A stretch of 6,309 nt of DNA from Kiritimatiellia bacterium (GCA_007126995.1 SLAD01000389.1:1-6309), one strand, 5' to 3'; counted from the stretch's first letter, positions 1 to 6,309 are shown. A program made the numbers and translations. Notes: a model not told the origin generated them from the letters alone.

Positions 1-380
1 GAACAGGCGGATTGTCTTGGAGCCGGATTGAACACCACCGCCGCGAGAAGGATGGGCCGGAGGGGCTTGGCCTGCTCTTTCAAGATTGGGGGATTCCCAC
101 CCCGCTCGCCTTGCAGCAGATATCTGAGGCGTTGCCCGAGGTGACGCTGATCGCTTCCGGCGGTCTTCGCTCGGGTTTGGACGTGGCCAAGGCGCTCGTG
201 CTCGGCGCGTCGATGGGCGGCATGGCGTCGCCCTTCCTGCGACCGGCGATGGAATCGACGGAGGCGGTGATCAAGGTGATCGAGCGGATGGAGAAAGAGT
301 TCCGCACCGCCCTCTTCCTGCTCGGCGCCAGCCGCGTCGCCGATATTCAGGGCAATCGCCGACTGCTGTTGGGAGCGTGA
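1..380 (+). CDS. fni: Type 2 isopentenyl-diphosphate delta-isomerase, C-terminal part (5' end outside window)
   Basis: FMN- and NAD(P)H-dependent, cytoplasmic enzyme that interconverts isopentenyl and dimethylallyl diphosphate, the last step in making both C5 isoprenoid units. The reading frame is open from base 3 and ends at TGA 378-380, leaving about 125 residues of a family usually near 330-360. Visible family landmarks in order are the GG-SWSRIE segment at the very start, the DWGIPT segment, the ASGGLRSG phosphate-binding turn of the FMN TIM barrel, then AKALVLGAS, and a C-terminal helix ending in a LLGAS-VADIQG stretch. The segment commonly read as GGTSW in this family is GGLSW here. The gene sits 2 bases upstream of mevalonate kinase, which supports a role in the mevalonate pathway. 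Family assignment is firm by motif. Other FMN-linked alpha-hydroxy-acid dehydrogenase-fold enzymes are less likely given the SW-R-E segment and the neighbour. Confidence 0.9.
   Translation, partial: TGGLSWSRIEHHRREKDGPEGLGLLFQDWGIPTPLALQQISEALPEVTLIASGGLRSGLDVAKALVLGASMGGMASPFLRPAMESTEAVIKVIERMEKEFRTALFLLGASRVADIQGNRRLLLGA
371..375 (+). promoter_or_regulatory. Ribosome binding site deciding the mevalonate kinase start
   Basis: A GGGAG sequence lies 7 bases before ATG 383. The alternative in-frame GTG at 377, which overlaps the isomerase stop codon, would lie only one base after it. The spacing therefore favours ATG 383. The site lies inside the end of the isomerase gene, as expected for co-translated operon genes. 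Confidence 0.6.
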
Positions 381-382
381 AC

Positions 383-1453
383 ATGACTGCGTGCCGGGCG
401 CCGGGTAAACTAATCCTGTCAGGCGAGCATGCGGTGGTGCACGGCTGCCCGGCGCTGGTGATGGCCGTCAACCGCTACGTGACCGCGACTATTCAGCCGA
501 CATCGGAATCAGATACGGTGACCCTGAGCGCGCCCGAAGTGCTCGGCTCAGGGCAATGTCGCTGGGCCGAGTTGCCTGCCCTTAAGCAGCGCCTCGATAG
601 TCGTTTTCAGGCCTTTCTCGACGGGACATTGCCGATTCAGGAGGTCACCGAAGATGACGTGAATCTGGTTTATTACGGCTTGGCCCTTTTGCTCGAGGAC
701 GGGCTGATCAAGCCCGACCATGGCATTGCGTTGAACATGAACTCCGATGTGCCGGTAGGGTGCGGCATGGGATCCTCGGCGGCATTGATGGCCGCCGTCT
801 TTGCCGCCGCGACCGGTCATTGGGATGTGAAGGCCACGCGTGCGGCTCTATACGAATGGACCCTCGCCACGGAGCGATTACAGCACGGTCATCCCAGCGG
901 CGTGGATCCGTACATCACCGTGCATGGCGGACTGGTCCGCTTTCAACGCGGTACGGCCCGGCCCCTGAATACGGCGTCGGTCGGCGTGCCGATCCGACTC
1001 GTATTGACCGGTACGCCGCAATCCACCACTGGCGAATGTGTCGAGTGGGTCCGACAACAGCACGGGCAGGATAAAGACTTGTGGGACGCGTTCACCGCCA
1101 CCACGGAAGCGGTTGCCGATGGCTGGACCGCGGGCGATGCGGATGCGTTGGGTGCGGCGATCCGGGAGAATCATCGACTGCTCACGCGCATCGGGGTGGT
1201 GCCGGAACGCGTGCAGGCTTTTGTGTCAGCCGTGGAAGAATCCGGCGGCGCCGCAAAAATCTGTGGAGCCGGATCGGTCCGCGGGGAGGCCGCCGGCGTC
1301 GTGTTGGTGGTGGGAAGCGCGACAGCGGCTACGGTTGGTAGGGCGAACCGTCCCGGTGAGCCGGGTTTTGATCTCGCCGCATGCTGTGATCCGTTCGGGT
1401 ACCGCGAAATAGCGATCACGCTGGATGAAGCGGGCGTTGCACCCAATTCTTAA
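383..1453 (+). CDS. mvk: Mevalonate kinase (GHMP kinase family)
   Basis: Phosphorylates mevalonate to 5-phosphomevalonate with ATP, the first kinase step of the mevalonate route to isopentenyl diphosphate; cytoplasmic. The 356-residue length from ATG 383 suits the family. GHMP motif 1 is APGKLILSGEHAVVHG at residues 6-21, with K9 in the place of the conserved lysine. The ATP-binding motif 2 is PVGCGMGSSAA at 124-134. An ERLQHGHPSGVDPY segment at 164-177 gives E164 (metal-ligand position) and D175 (catalytic base position), 11 residues apart as in animal mevalonate kinases. Motif 3 near residue 291 reads AKICGAGSVRGEAAGVV rather than the glycine-rich TGAGGGGC form, a variant I believe occurs in some bacterial homologues. 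The gene follows the isomerase by 2 bases, so the two are probably one operon. Galactokinase, homoserine kinase or phosphomevalonate kinase are less likely because of the HG-PSGVD motif and context. Confidence 0.9.
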   Translation: MTACRAPGKLILSGEHAVVHGCPALVMAVNRYVTATIQPTSESDTVTLSAPEVLGSGQCRWAELPALKQRLDSRFQAFLDGTLPIQEVTEDDVNLVYYGLALLLEDGLIKPDHGIALNMNSDVPVGCGMGSSAALMAAVFAAATGHWDVKATRAALYEWTLATERLQHGHPSGVDPYITVHGGLVRFQRGTARPLNTASVGVPIRLVLTGTPQSTTGECVEWVRQQHGQDKDLWDAFTATTEAVADGWTAGDADALGAAIRENHRLLTRIGVVPERVQAFVSAVEESGGAAKICGAGSVRGEAAGVVLVVGSATAATVGRANRPGEPGFDLAACCDPFGYREIAITLDEAGVAPNS

Positions 1454-1473
1454 ACGTAATTCGTGAGATTCCT

Positions 1474-1500
1474 CGCTATTGGTTGCCGATTCAGATAGCG
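1474..1500 (+). repeat. Small inverted repeat in the 55-base gap after mvk
   Basis: CGCTAT at 1474-1479 is the exact inverted copy of ATAGCG at 1495-1500, with 15 bases between them. It lies 20 bases after the mvk stop and ends 8 bases before the GTG of the next gene. A 6-bp stem with no following T run is a weak intrinsic terminator candidate. It could equally be a hairpin in the leader of the next gene, or chance. I see no confident -35/-10 pair in this gap. Confidence 0.25.
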
Positions 1501-1508
1501 TATGACGC

Positions 1509-1616
1509 GTGAAGATAAGGGAGACCATCGCCAAGCTGCGTCTTTCCGGCCCGCGCAGGGCGGCTTTACTGGGGTGCGTTTGCATGGCGGCATTCTGGCC
1601 CGCGGACGGGCTTGCC
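1509..1616 (+). other. Predicted Sec signal peptide of the delta-60 protein
   Basis: Residues 1-36: charged n-region (K2, R4, K9, R11, R16, R17), hydrophobic core AALLGCVCMAAFW, then PADGLA with small residues at -1 and -3-like positions before IPPG. A lipoprotein reading (LLGC at 20-23) is less likely because the hydrophobic stretch continues past the cysteine. Cleavage position is inferred by eye. Confidence 0.6.
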
Positions 1617-4163
1617 ATTCCGCCGGGCAACGTACTGCCTTATGATCCCCTCCTGCCTCTTCAGGAAGGGGGCCTCTCGGAATCCGCCCTGGCTCCCGAT
1701 GGGTCGATTCTATTGCGCGGGGATTTTACCGGGATCAACGGTGTCGCGAGACCCGGCGTCGCGCTGTTGTCTCCGGATGGACTAGTCGATAAATCGTTCG
1801 TGCCCGAATCCGCGGCCATCAGCGGACCGCCACAGCCTGTGCCGTTCATGCCCTGGCCACCGCTCCCTCCTGGCTCCTCTCTTCTTGCATTGACCAACGG
1901 CACATGGATCCATTCGTTTCCCGGCCATGCCTTGGCGTACCGCCCTGAGGGAACGCTGGATGCCCGGTACGCATTCTTGAACGCATGTGACGGTGACGCC
2001 TCGGTCCTCTTCGAAACCGGTGCGGCGCTCTACTTTCTTAGATACAGCGCAGAGGGCCGCGCGCTGAAGGGCTATCGCAACGACACGTTTGAACGCCTGC
2101 CGCTGAACGTTGATGAGACTTGGCCTGTTCCCGCCGTCGGCGCGGCGCCTGCAACAGACGGGCGGCTTTGGGTCTTGGGGCAGGAACCGATCGAGGGATC
2201 GCCCTGGCTTTACTGGAACCTTCCGCCCTATCATCTGTTCCGCGTGGCGGCCGACGGCGAAATCGATCCGACGTTCGACACCGTGGAACTTCCCGCCAAT
2301 CGGGGGTACCGGATTGAACCCCGCGTGGACGGCGGCTTCCGGCTGATTCATTGGTACGAACCTTGGCCGGTCCTCTGGCCGATGTCCTCGTACAGAAGCT
2401 ATGCGATCGATCTGTACGACGCGAATGGTGTATGGGAACGTTCCCGCAGCGCGCATCTTCCTCAAGGCGTTCCACTTCTTCTTGCGGAAGAAGCCAGTGG
2501 CGCTTTGCTGCACAACCTTGTGGAGGAGCACGACGGACAGCGGGTTTATTTTCTTGTGCGGATCTTGGCCGACGGCTCCCCGGACCCGGACTTTCGCATT
2601 CCACTCGAAGCGCTCTCGCTTCATCTCTTACCCGATGGCCGGATCCATCACAGCCATGTCCGGCGAATTCTGCCGGACGGCACGCCGGACCCGTCATGGG
2701 AACCTCCGCAACTCTTGACCGATCCGGCCTTTGACGTCCTGGGCATGTTTGCGGACGGCGGCATATTGATCCGCCAGAACAAGACACCGCTCGATCCATC
2801 CATACACCCATTGATGTCGCTTGATGCGTCGCTCGAACCCGATGGTTTGTTCCTTCCGCCACCCGACTTGCCCGCCGCCCTGTCCTATCACCTCACGGGC
2901 GACCGCGAAGCCGTGTTGGTTGTCTTGCGGGGCATCCACGAATTCCCCGGCGGCACCCGCACGCGGATTCTGCGCCTGAATCGCGATGGAAGCGTCGATC
3001 CGGATTCTCCCCGCCATGTGCCCGGAAGTGGCTTCTCCGTATGGGTTCCCGACGGAGAACCCATACACGCCCCGTATACCGGTCCTTTTCATGTGCATCC
3101 GCTTCCCGATGGACGGATGCTGGTCCGGTACGTCCTGCACGAACAGCCCGTGCCCAGGTTCGTTCTGTACCGCCTTCTATCCGACGGGTCTACCGATCCG
3201 GATTTCTCCTACACGAGTGCCCAGCACTGGATGACCTCCGCGTTCGTGCTCTCCGATGGACGGTTCCTGGTCCACAACAACCTCCATGCGCAGAATGGCG
3301 CGCTCATTGAAACATTCTCTTTCCCTTCCCACGGCACACCGATTACCGAACTTCCGGATGGGCGAGTTGCTCTGCGTTTTAGCGACGAGAACAACATACC
3401 TCAGCTTGCCCTATGGGATCTCGATGATGGTATGGATCCTGCGTTTCACACCGGCTTCCATGCCGGTACCGCTATACGCCATGTATGGCCCCTGCCTGAT
3501 GACAGCTTGATGGTCGAGGGTCACCTCAATCTATCAAGCGGGTCTCGCCACCTCGTTCGGCTCTACCCGGATGGTCGTTTTGATCCGACCTTCATGCCGC
3601 CCATGCCCGCTCGCACGTTGCCTTGGACCACGGGCTTGTGGAGCGTAGTGCGCAGTGGACAGCTTGTATCTGCGTCGTTCGCGCATCGCGCGCGGGATAC
3701 CCGGATTTCTTCTGCGTCTCATATGCCGGACCAAGACGCCTTGTTGGTGGCGGGCGACTTCACGCATCTGGGAGAGACGCCCCGGCGGGGACTGGCTCTG
3801 CTGTCGCTTCACCGGGTCAACGCGTTCACGGAATGGCTGGAAGTTTTGTTTGCCGGTTCGATACCGGATACGCCCGAAGAGTATCTGGAAGATTACGCCA
3901 CCGGAGGCGATCCATTTACGCCTGCCCGCCCGCGCACATTTCGACCGGTGCCGGATGCCGTCCGGACGATGTGGACGCCTCTTAATCCTGATGCGGCGGA
4001 TGTCGAGATCGAATTCGAAGTGTCCACCGATCTGGAGCACTGGCGCACCGCGCTTCCCGGAGAGATTCTGTCATCGCCGGATCCCCGTGGAATGCGACTG
4101 AGCTTGTCGGAGAACTTTCCGTCCTTGTTCATGCGCATTCGGTACCGAATCGCCCCCGAGTGA
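1509..4163 (+). CDS. Large exported protein with degenerate delta-60 (DUF5122-type) repeats, function unknown
   Basis: 884 residues; I do not recognise a specific function. Residues 1-36 look like a Sec signal peptide: basic start, hydrophobic stretch about 18-31, likely cleavage after DGLA. The first repeat (about 56-98) is a clear delta-60 unit: an LAPDGSILLRGDF strand pair, NGVARPGVALL, then DGLVDKSF. Further units end in DG--DP-F/W-like motifs near residues 147, 249, 355, 390, 492, 559, 640 and 688, and one like the first begins near 737 (VAGDFTHLGETPRRGLALL). Such repeats are thought to form beta-propeller-like folds. Middle units have lost the VGGDF and NG-ARNG-parts. Residues 107-121 are proline-rich. 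Residues 771-884 form a separate C-terminal domain with a FEVSTDLEHWR segment, resembling C-terminal domains of exported verrucomicrobial proteins (from memory). The in-frame TGA at 1503 makes GTG 1509 the first possible start; no good ribosome site precedes it. Probably monocistronic and extracytoplasmic. Confidence 0.8.
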   Translation: MKIRETIAKLRLSGPRRAALLGCVCMAAFWPADGLAIPPGNVLPYDPLLPLQEGGLSESALAPDGSILLRGDFTGINGVARPGVALLSPDGLVDKSFVPESAAISGPPQPVPFMPWPPLPPGSSLLALTNGTWIHSFPGHALAYRPEGTLDARYAFLNACDGDASVLFETGAALYFLRYSAEGRALKGYRNDTFERLPLNVDETWPVPAVGAAPATDGRLWVLGQEPIEGSPWLYWNLPPYHLFRVAADGEIDPTFDTVELPANRGYRIEPRVDGGFRLIHWYEPWPVLWPMSSYRSYAIDLYDANGVWERSRSAHLPQGVPLLLAEEASGALLHNLVEEHDGQRVYFLVRILADGSPDPDFRIPLEALSLHLLPDGRIHHSHVRRILPDGTPDPSWEPPQLLTDPAFDVLGMFADGGILIRQNKTPLDPSIHPLMSLDASLEPDGLFLPPPDLPAALSYHLTGDREAVLVVLRGIHEFPGGTRTRILRLNRDGSVDPDSPRHVPGSGFSVWVPDGEPIHAPYTGPFHVHPLPDGRMLVRYVLHEQPVPRFVLYRLLSDGSTDPDFSYTSAQHWMTSAFVLSDGRFLVHNNLHAQNGALIETFSFPSHGTPITELPDGRVALRFSDENNIPQLALWDLDDGMDPAFHTGFHAGTAIRHVWPLPDDSLMVEGHLNLSSGSRHLVRLYPDGRFDPTFMPPMPARTLPWTTGLWSVVRSGQLVSASFAHRARDTRISSASHMPDQDALLVAGDFTHLGETPRRGLALLSLHRVNAFTEWLEVLFAGSIPDTPEEYLEDYATGGDPFTPARPRTFRPVPDAVRTMWTPLNPDAADVEIEFEVSTDLEHWRTALPGEILSSPDPRGMRLSLSENFPSLFMRIRYRIAPE

Positions 4164-4182
4164 CAGGCGCTCGGACCAACAC
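4164..4182. other. 19-base convergent gap between the delta-60 gene and xseB
   Basis: The two transcription units face each other with only 19 bases between stop codons. I see no GC-rich stem followed by a T run on either strand here or just inside either gene end. Transcripts from the two sides probably overlap at their 3' ends, or termination is Rho-dependent or weakly structured. Confidence 0.5.
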
Positions 4183-4431
4183 TCAGCTCTGTTCCAGCTC
4201 AAACGATTCGGTCGTAATCTCGTCGTCCTTTTGGATCAGCTTCTCGATCTTCTTTTCCACTTCGTTCAGCTTGTTGCCGCATTTCTTCACCAGCGCGCTG
4301 CCTTCCTCAAAATGCGCCAGCATCTGGTCCAGGCTCAATTGACCGGACTCCATTTCTTTCACGATGGTTTCCAGTCGCGCCAGCGAGGCTTCGAAGGCCT
4401 CTTCACCTGTCTTCGTCTTTTCCGCACTCAT
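4183..4431 (-). CDS. xseB: Exodeoxyribonuclease VII small subunit
   Basis: 82 residues, normal for the family. XseB subunits bind the extended C-terminal helices of XseA to form exonuclease VII, which degrades single-stranded DNA from both ends into acid-soluble oligonucleotides; cytoplasmic. The conserved pattern is present: FEASLARLETIVKEMESG at about 13-30, LSLDQMLAHFEEGSALVKKC at about 32-51, then LNEVEKKIEKL at about 55-65, giving a helical, charged hairpin. The tail is acidic. The ATG overlaps the xseA stop codon (ATGA at 4428-4431 read on the minus strand), so translation is probably coupled to xseA. A GGAG at 4440-4443 (minus strand) lies 8 bases upstream of this start and also supports it. 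Confidence 0.95.
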   Translation of the reverse strand: MSAEKTKTGEEAFEASLARLETIVKEMESGQLSLDQMLAHFEEGSALVKKCGNKLNEVEKKIEKLIQKDDEITTESFELEQS

Positions 4432-5720
4432 GCCTGCTTCTCCGTGGTGGTATGTTGAACTGTAGATTCAATCTGTCCGCCGTTCACCAGCGTGACCATG
4501 GACTCGCCTTTGCCGACGTCTTTCGGTTGACGCACGATATCACCGCGCTGGTTGCGCGTGATGCTGTATCCACGTGCGAGCACCGCCTGCGGCCCCAGCA
4601 ACCGCAATTGCCCTTCCAGTTGCGCCAAGCGATTGCGCGCCTCACGGCGACTCACTTCAACGGCGTGTCGCGTATGGAGACCCGCTTCATCCACTCGCTG
4701 TTGGCGTTCGCGCACGGAACCGCGTAACGCGTTCGCCATGTCTCGCCGGTGCCCGAGCAGCTCCTGTTGATAGCGTCGCACGAGATTGCCCGGCTCGCGA
4801 AAGACCCAGCTCTTAGCACAAGCCGCAAAACGATTTCTGAGTTCGAGCCGGAAGACGCCGAGCGCTTTGGCCAAGCGTTGCTCGACCCGTTTCAGCATTT
4901 CCTCGAAGTCCGCTTTCGGCCGAATAATCAATTCAGCGGCAGCCGACGGGGTGGGGGCGCGCAGGTCAGCGACAAAGTCGCTGATCGCGAAGTCGATTTC
5001 ATGGCCGACAGCGGAGATGATCGGGAGTTGAGAGCGCGCAATCGCCCGCGCCACCACCTCTTCGTTGAACGCCCACAAATCCTCCAGGCTACCGCCGCCG
5101 CGACCGACAATCAGCGCATCGACCTGGCCCCATTTGTTGAAGGTGTCAATCGCCGTTGCGATTTCTTCCGCGGCACCAGTGCCTTGTACCCGCACGGGGG
5201 CGATGATCAGATGCAGGTTGGGATAGCGGCGGGACAGTATATTCAGCATATCCTGAATGGCGGCACCGGTGGGCGACGTGACGAGTCCGATACGTTGCGG
5301 CAGCATGGGTAAAGGTTTCTTGCGCGTGGCATCGAATAACCCTTCCGCCTCCAGCTTCTTCTTCAACGCCTCAAACGCGGCTTGCAACGAGCCTTGGCCC
5401 GCCTCTTCCATATCTTGCGCAATGATCTGATACTGGCCGCTCCGCTCGTATACGGTCACTTGTCCGAACACGCGCACCTGCTGCCCGTCTTTCGGGACAA
5501 AGGAGAGACCGCGTTGACGGCCCTTAAAGAGCGCGCCGCGAATCTGTGCCTGCTCGTCCTTAAGCGTGAAGTAGAGGTGACCGGAAGCGGGGCGACTCAC
5601 ATTCGACAATTCGCCTTCCAGCCACACCCAGCCGATTTCGCTTTCGATGATCAGCTTCAGACGGCGAGTCAGCTCGCCGACGGCATACACCTTGCGCGCT
5701 GGGGCCGCAGGCTCGCTCAT
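4428..5720 (-). CDS. xseA: Exodeoxyribonuclease VII large subunit
   Basis: 430 residues, close to the usual 400-460. Catalytic subunit of exonuclease VII, a metal-dependent single-strand DNA nuclease acting in mismatch repair and clean-up of single-stranded DNA. Residues about 11-105 form the N-terminal OB-fold (VGELTRRLK, WLEGELSN, SGHLYFTLKD, QVRVFGQVTVYERSGQYQ). The catalytic domain holds TSPTGAAIQDML (D157), VGRGGGSLEDLWAFN (R207) and SAVGHEIDFAISDFVADLRAPTPSAAAE (H240, D243), matching the spacing of E. coli D155, R205, H238 and D241. Residues about 265-370 are charged and helical, the region that carries the XseB-binding coiled coil. The C-terminus has the conserved LGPQAVLARGYSI at about 375-387. 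The ATG overlaps the stop of the upstream phosphoesterase gene (ATGA, 5717-5720) and has no strong ribosome site of its own, so its translation probably depends on re-initiation. Confidence 0.96.
   Translation of the reverse strand: MSEPAAPARKVYAVGELTRRLKLIIESEIGWVWLEGELSNVSRPASGHLYFTLKDEQAQIRGALFKGRQRGLSFVPKDGQQVRVFGQVTVYERSGQYQIIAQDMEEAGQGSLQAAFEALKKKLEAEGLFDATRKKPLPMLPQRIGLVTSPTGAAIQDMLNILSRRYPNLHLIIAPVRVQGTGAAEEIATAIDTFNKWGQVDALIVGRGGGSLEDLWAFNEEVVARAIARSQLPIISAVGHEIDFAISDFVADLRAPTPSAAAELIIRPKADFEEMLKRVEQRLAKALGVFRLELRNRFAACAKSWVFREPGNLVRRYQQELLGHRRDMANALRGSVRERQQRVDEAGLHTRHAVEVSRREARNRLAQLEGQLRLLGPQAVLARGYSITRNQRGDIVRQPKDVGKGESMVTLVNGGQIESTVQHTTTEKQA
4440..4443 (-). promoter_or_regulatory. 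Ribosome binding site of xseB within the xseA 3' end
   Basis: GGAG on the minus strand, 8 bases before the xseB ATG. It is a normal spacing and suggests that xseB can initiate on its own as well as by coupling. This would fit the need for several XseB copies per XseA, a stoichiometry known for the E. coli enzyme. Confidence 0.5.
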
Positions 5721-6309
5721 GGCACGCGCTCGCTGACACGCTTGACCGAGGTTGTGCGGCCGGTCTTGGGATCAATCGTAAACAGCACGCCTTCCATGCG
5801 GACGTCATCGGTGGCGATGTCGAATTTGGTCGGCATGCCTGTCATCAGGCGGCGCCGTACCGGTTCCCACTCGCGCCCGAGCACGCCATCTTTCGGGCCG
5901 GTCATGCCGGCATCGGTAATGTAGCCGGTCCCTTTGGGCAGCACACATTCGTCGGCCGTTTGCACGTGCGTGTGGGTGCCCGCCAGAGCGCTGATACGCC
6001 CATCCAGGTGCCGCCCCATAATAATCTTTTCCGATGTGGCCTCGGCGTGCATGTCCACAAAAGTCATGCGGGCGCGACCCGCCTCACGTTGCACTATGTC
6101 GTCGGCGGTGCGAAATGGACAGTCCTGCGCCGGCATGAAGACGCGCCCGATCAGATTGATGATCAGCAACGGGCCGGCGGGCGTTTCGATGATCGTGTGA
6201 CCGCGTCCGGGACAGCCGGGCGGGAAATTGGCGGGACGCACAATCCGGCGTTCGCGGTCGAGGTAGGGCGGGATCTCTTTTTGGTCCCAGGTGTGATCGC
6301 CGAGGGTTA
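5717..6309 (-). CDS. YmdB/TIGR00282-type metallophosphoesterase, N-terminus outside window
   Basis: About 196 residues are visible of a family near 260; the frame stays open to the window edge, so the GTG at 6241 is not the true start. Homologues are binuclear-metal phosphodiesterases; B. subtilis YmdB hydrolyses 2',3'-cyclic nucleotides and affects biofilm and motility. Family landmarks in order are TLGDHTWDQKEI at the edge, RPANFPPGCPGRG, the LIINLIGRVFM strand, FVDMHAEATSEK, LAGTHTHVQTADE and GTGYITDAGMTGPKDGVLGRE. The histidines of DMHAE and GTHTH are in metal-ligand positions. The usual GNH motif reads GDH here, so a metal-contacting Asn is replaced by Asp. The gene overlaps xseA by 4 bases. 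The cellular role in this organism is not evident from sequence. Confidence 0.88.
   Translation of the reverse strand, partial: TLGDHTWDQKEIPPYLDRERRIVRPANFPPGCPGRGHTIIETPAGPLLIINLIGRVFMPAQDCPFRTADDIVQREAGRARMTFVDMHAEATSEKIIMGRHLDGRISALAGTHTHVQTADECVLPKGTGYITDAGMTGPKDGVLGREWEPVRRRLMTGMPTKFDIATDDVRMEGVLFTIDPKTGRTTSVKRVSERVP

Noticed and set aside
377..379. GTG at 377 as the mevalonate kinase start, overlapping the isomerase stop
   Set aside because: The only good ribosome site (371-375) is one base away from it but correctly spaced for ATG 383.
1566..1577. Lipobox-like LLGC in the repeat protein
   Set aside because: The hydrophobic core continues beyond the cysteine and too few hydrophobic residues precede it; a plain Sec signal peptide fits better.
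1502..1645. ATG at 1502 as the start of a short frame just before the repeat-protein gene
   Set aside because: The frame closes after 47 codons at TGA 1643, has no recognisable content, and lies in a different frame from the real gene.
1782..2862. Two long overlapping minus-strand open frames (about 280 and 274 codons) under the repeat-protein gene
   Set aside because: Both lie wholly antisense to a protein with a signal peptide and repeat motifs. Their translations are Arg/Pro/Gly-rich with no recognisable domain, typical of antisense frames in high-G+C DNA.
3534..4040. 168-codon minus-strand frame inside the end of the repeat-protein gene
   Set aside because: Antisense to the final repeats and C-terminal domain; Arg-rich composition without domain signs.
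4181..4200. Short direct repeat CAGCTC at 4184-4189 and 4195-4200 as a possible regulatory or attachment site
   Set aside because: It lies inside the xseB coding region, is only 6 bases long, and has no integrase or element nearby.
5382..5924. 180-codon plus-strand frame across the xseA/phosphoesterase junction
   Set aside because: It is antisense to two clearly recognised, conserved proteins and shows no family motif of its own.

Overview
The window (about 60% G+C by eye) reads as ordinary chromosome of a bacterium, most plausibly from the PVC superphylum (Verrucomicrobiota or Kiritimatiellota). This placement is an inference. It rests on a mevalonate-pathway gene pair, a large secreted delta-60 repeat protein of a kind common in Verrucomicrobiota, and a YmdB-type phosphodiesterase next to xseA. 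No mobile element, RNA gene, CRISPR array or integrase is visible.

Left block, + strand (1-1453): the 3' end of a type 2 isopentenyl-diphosphate isomerase gene, followed after 2 bases by mevalonate kinase. Both act in isoprenoid precursor synthesis from mevalonate, so this is probably the tail of a mevalonate operon whose other members lie upstream of the window.

Middle, + strand (1509-4163): after a 55-base gap with a small inverted repeat, one 884-residue gene for an exported protein. It carries a signal peptide, about nine to eleven degenerate delta-60 type repeats and a short C-terminal domain. Its function is unknown. It is the least conventional gene here.

Right block, - strand (6309 down to 4183): a YmdB-like metallophosphoesterase gene (5' end missing), then xseA, then xseB. 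The three are joined by two 4-base ATGA stop/start overlaps, so they are almost certainly one translationally coupled transcript. XseA and XseB are the large and small subunits of exodeoxyribonuclease VII. The operon converges on the repeat-protein gene with only 19 bases between the stop codons and no visible terminator hairpin.

I did not find a convincing new multi-gene system. The points most worth a second look are the repeat protein, the unusual third motif of the mevalonate kinase, the Asp in the usual GNH motif of the YmdB homologue, and the tight coupling of that gene to exonuclease VII.
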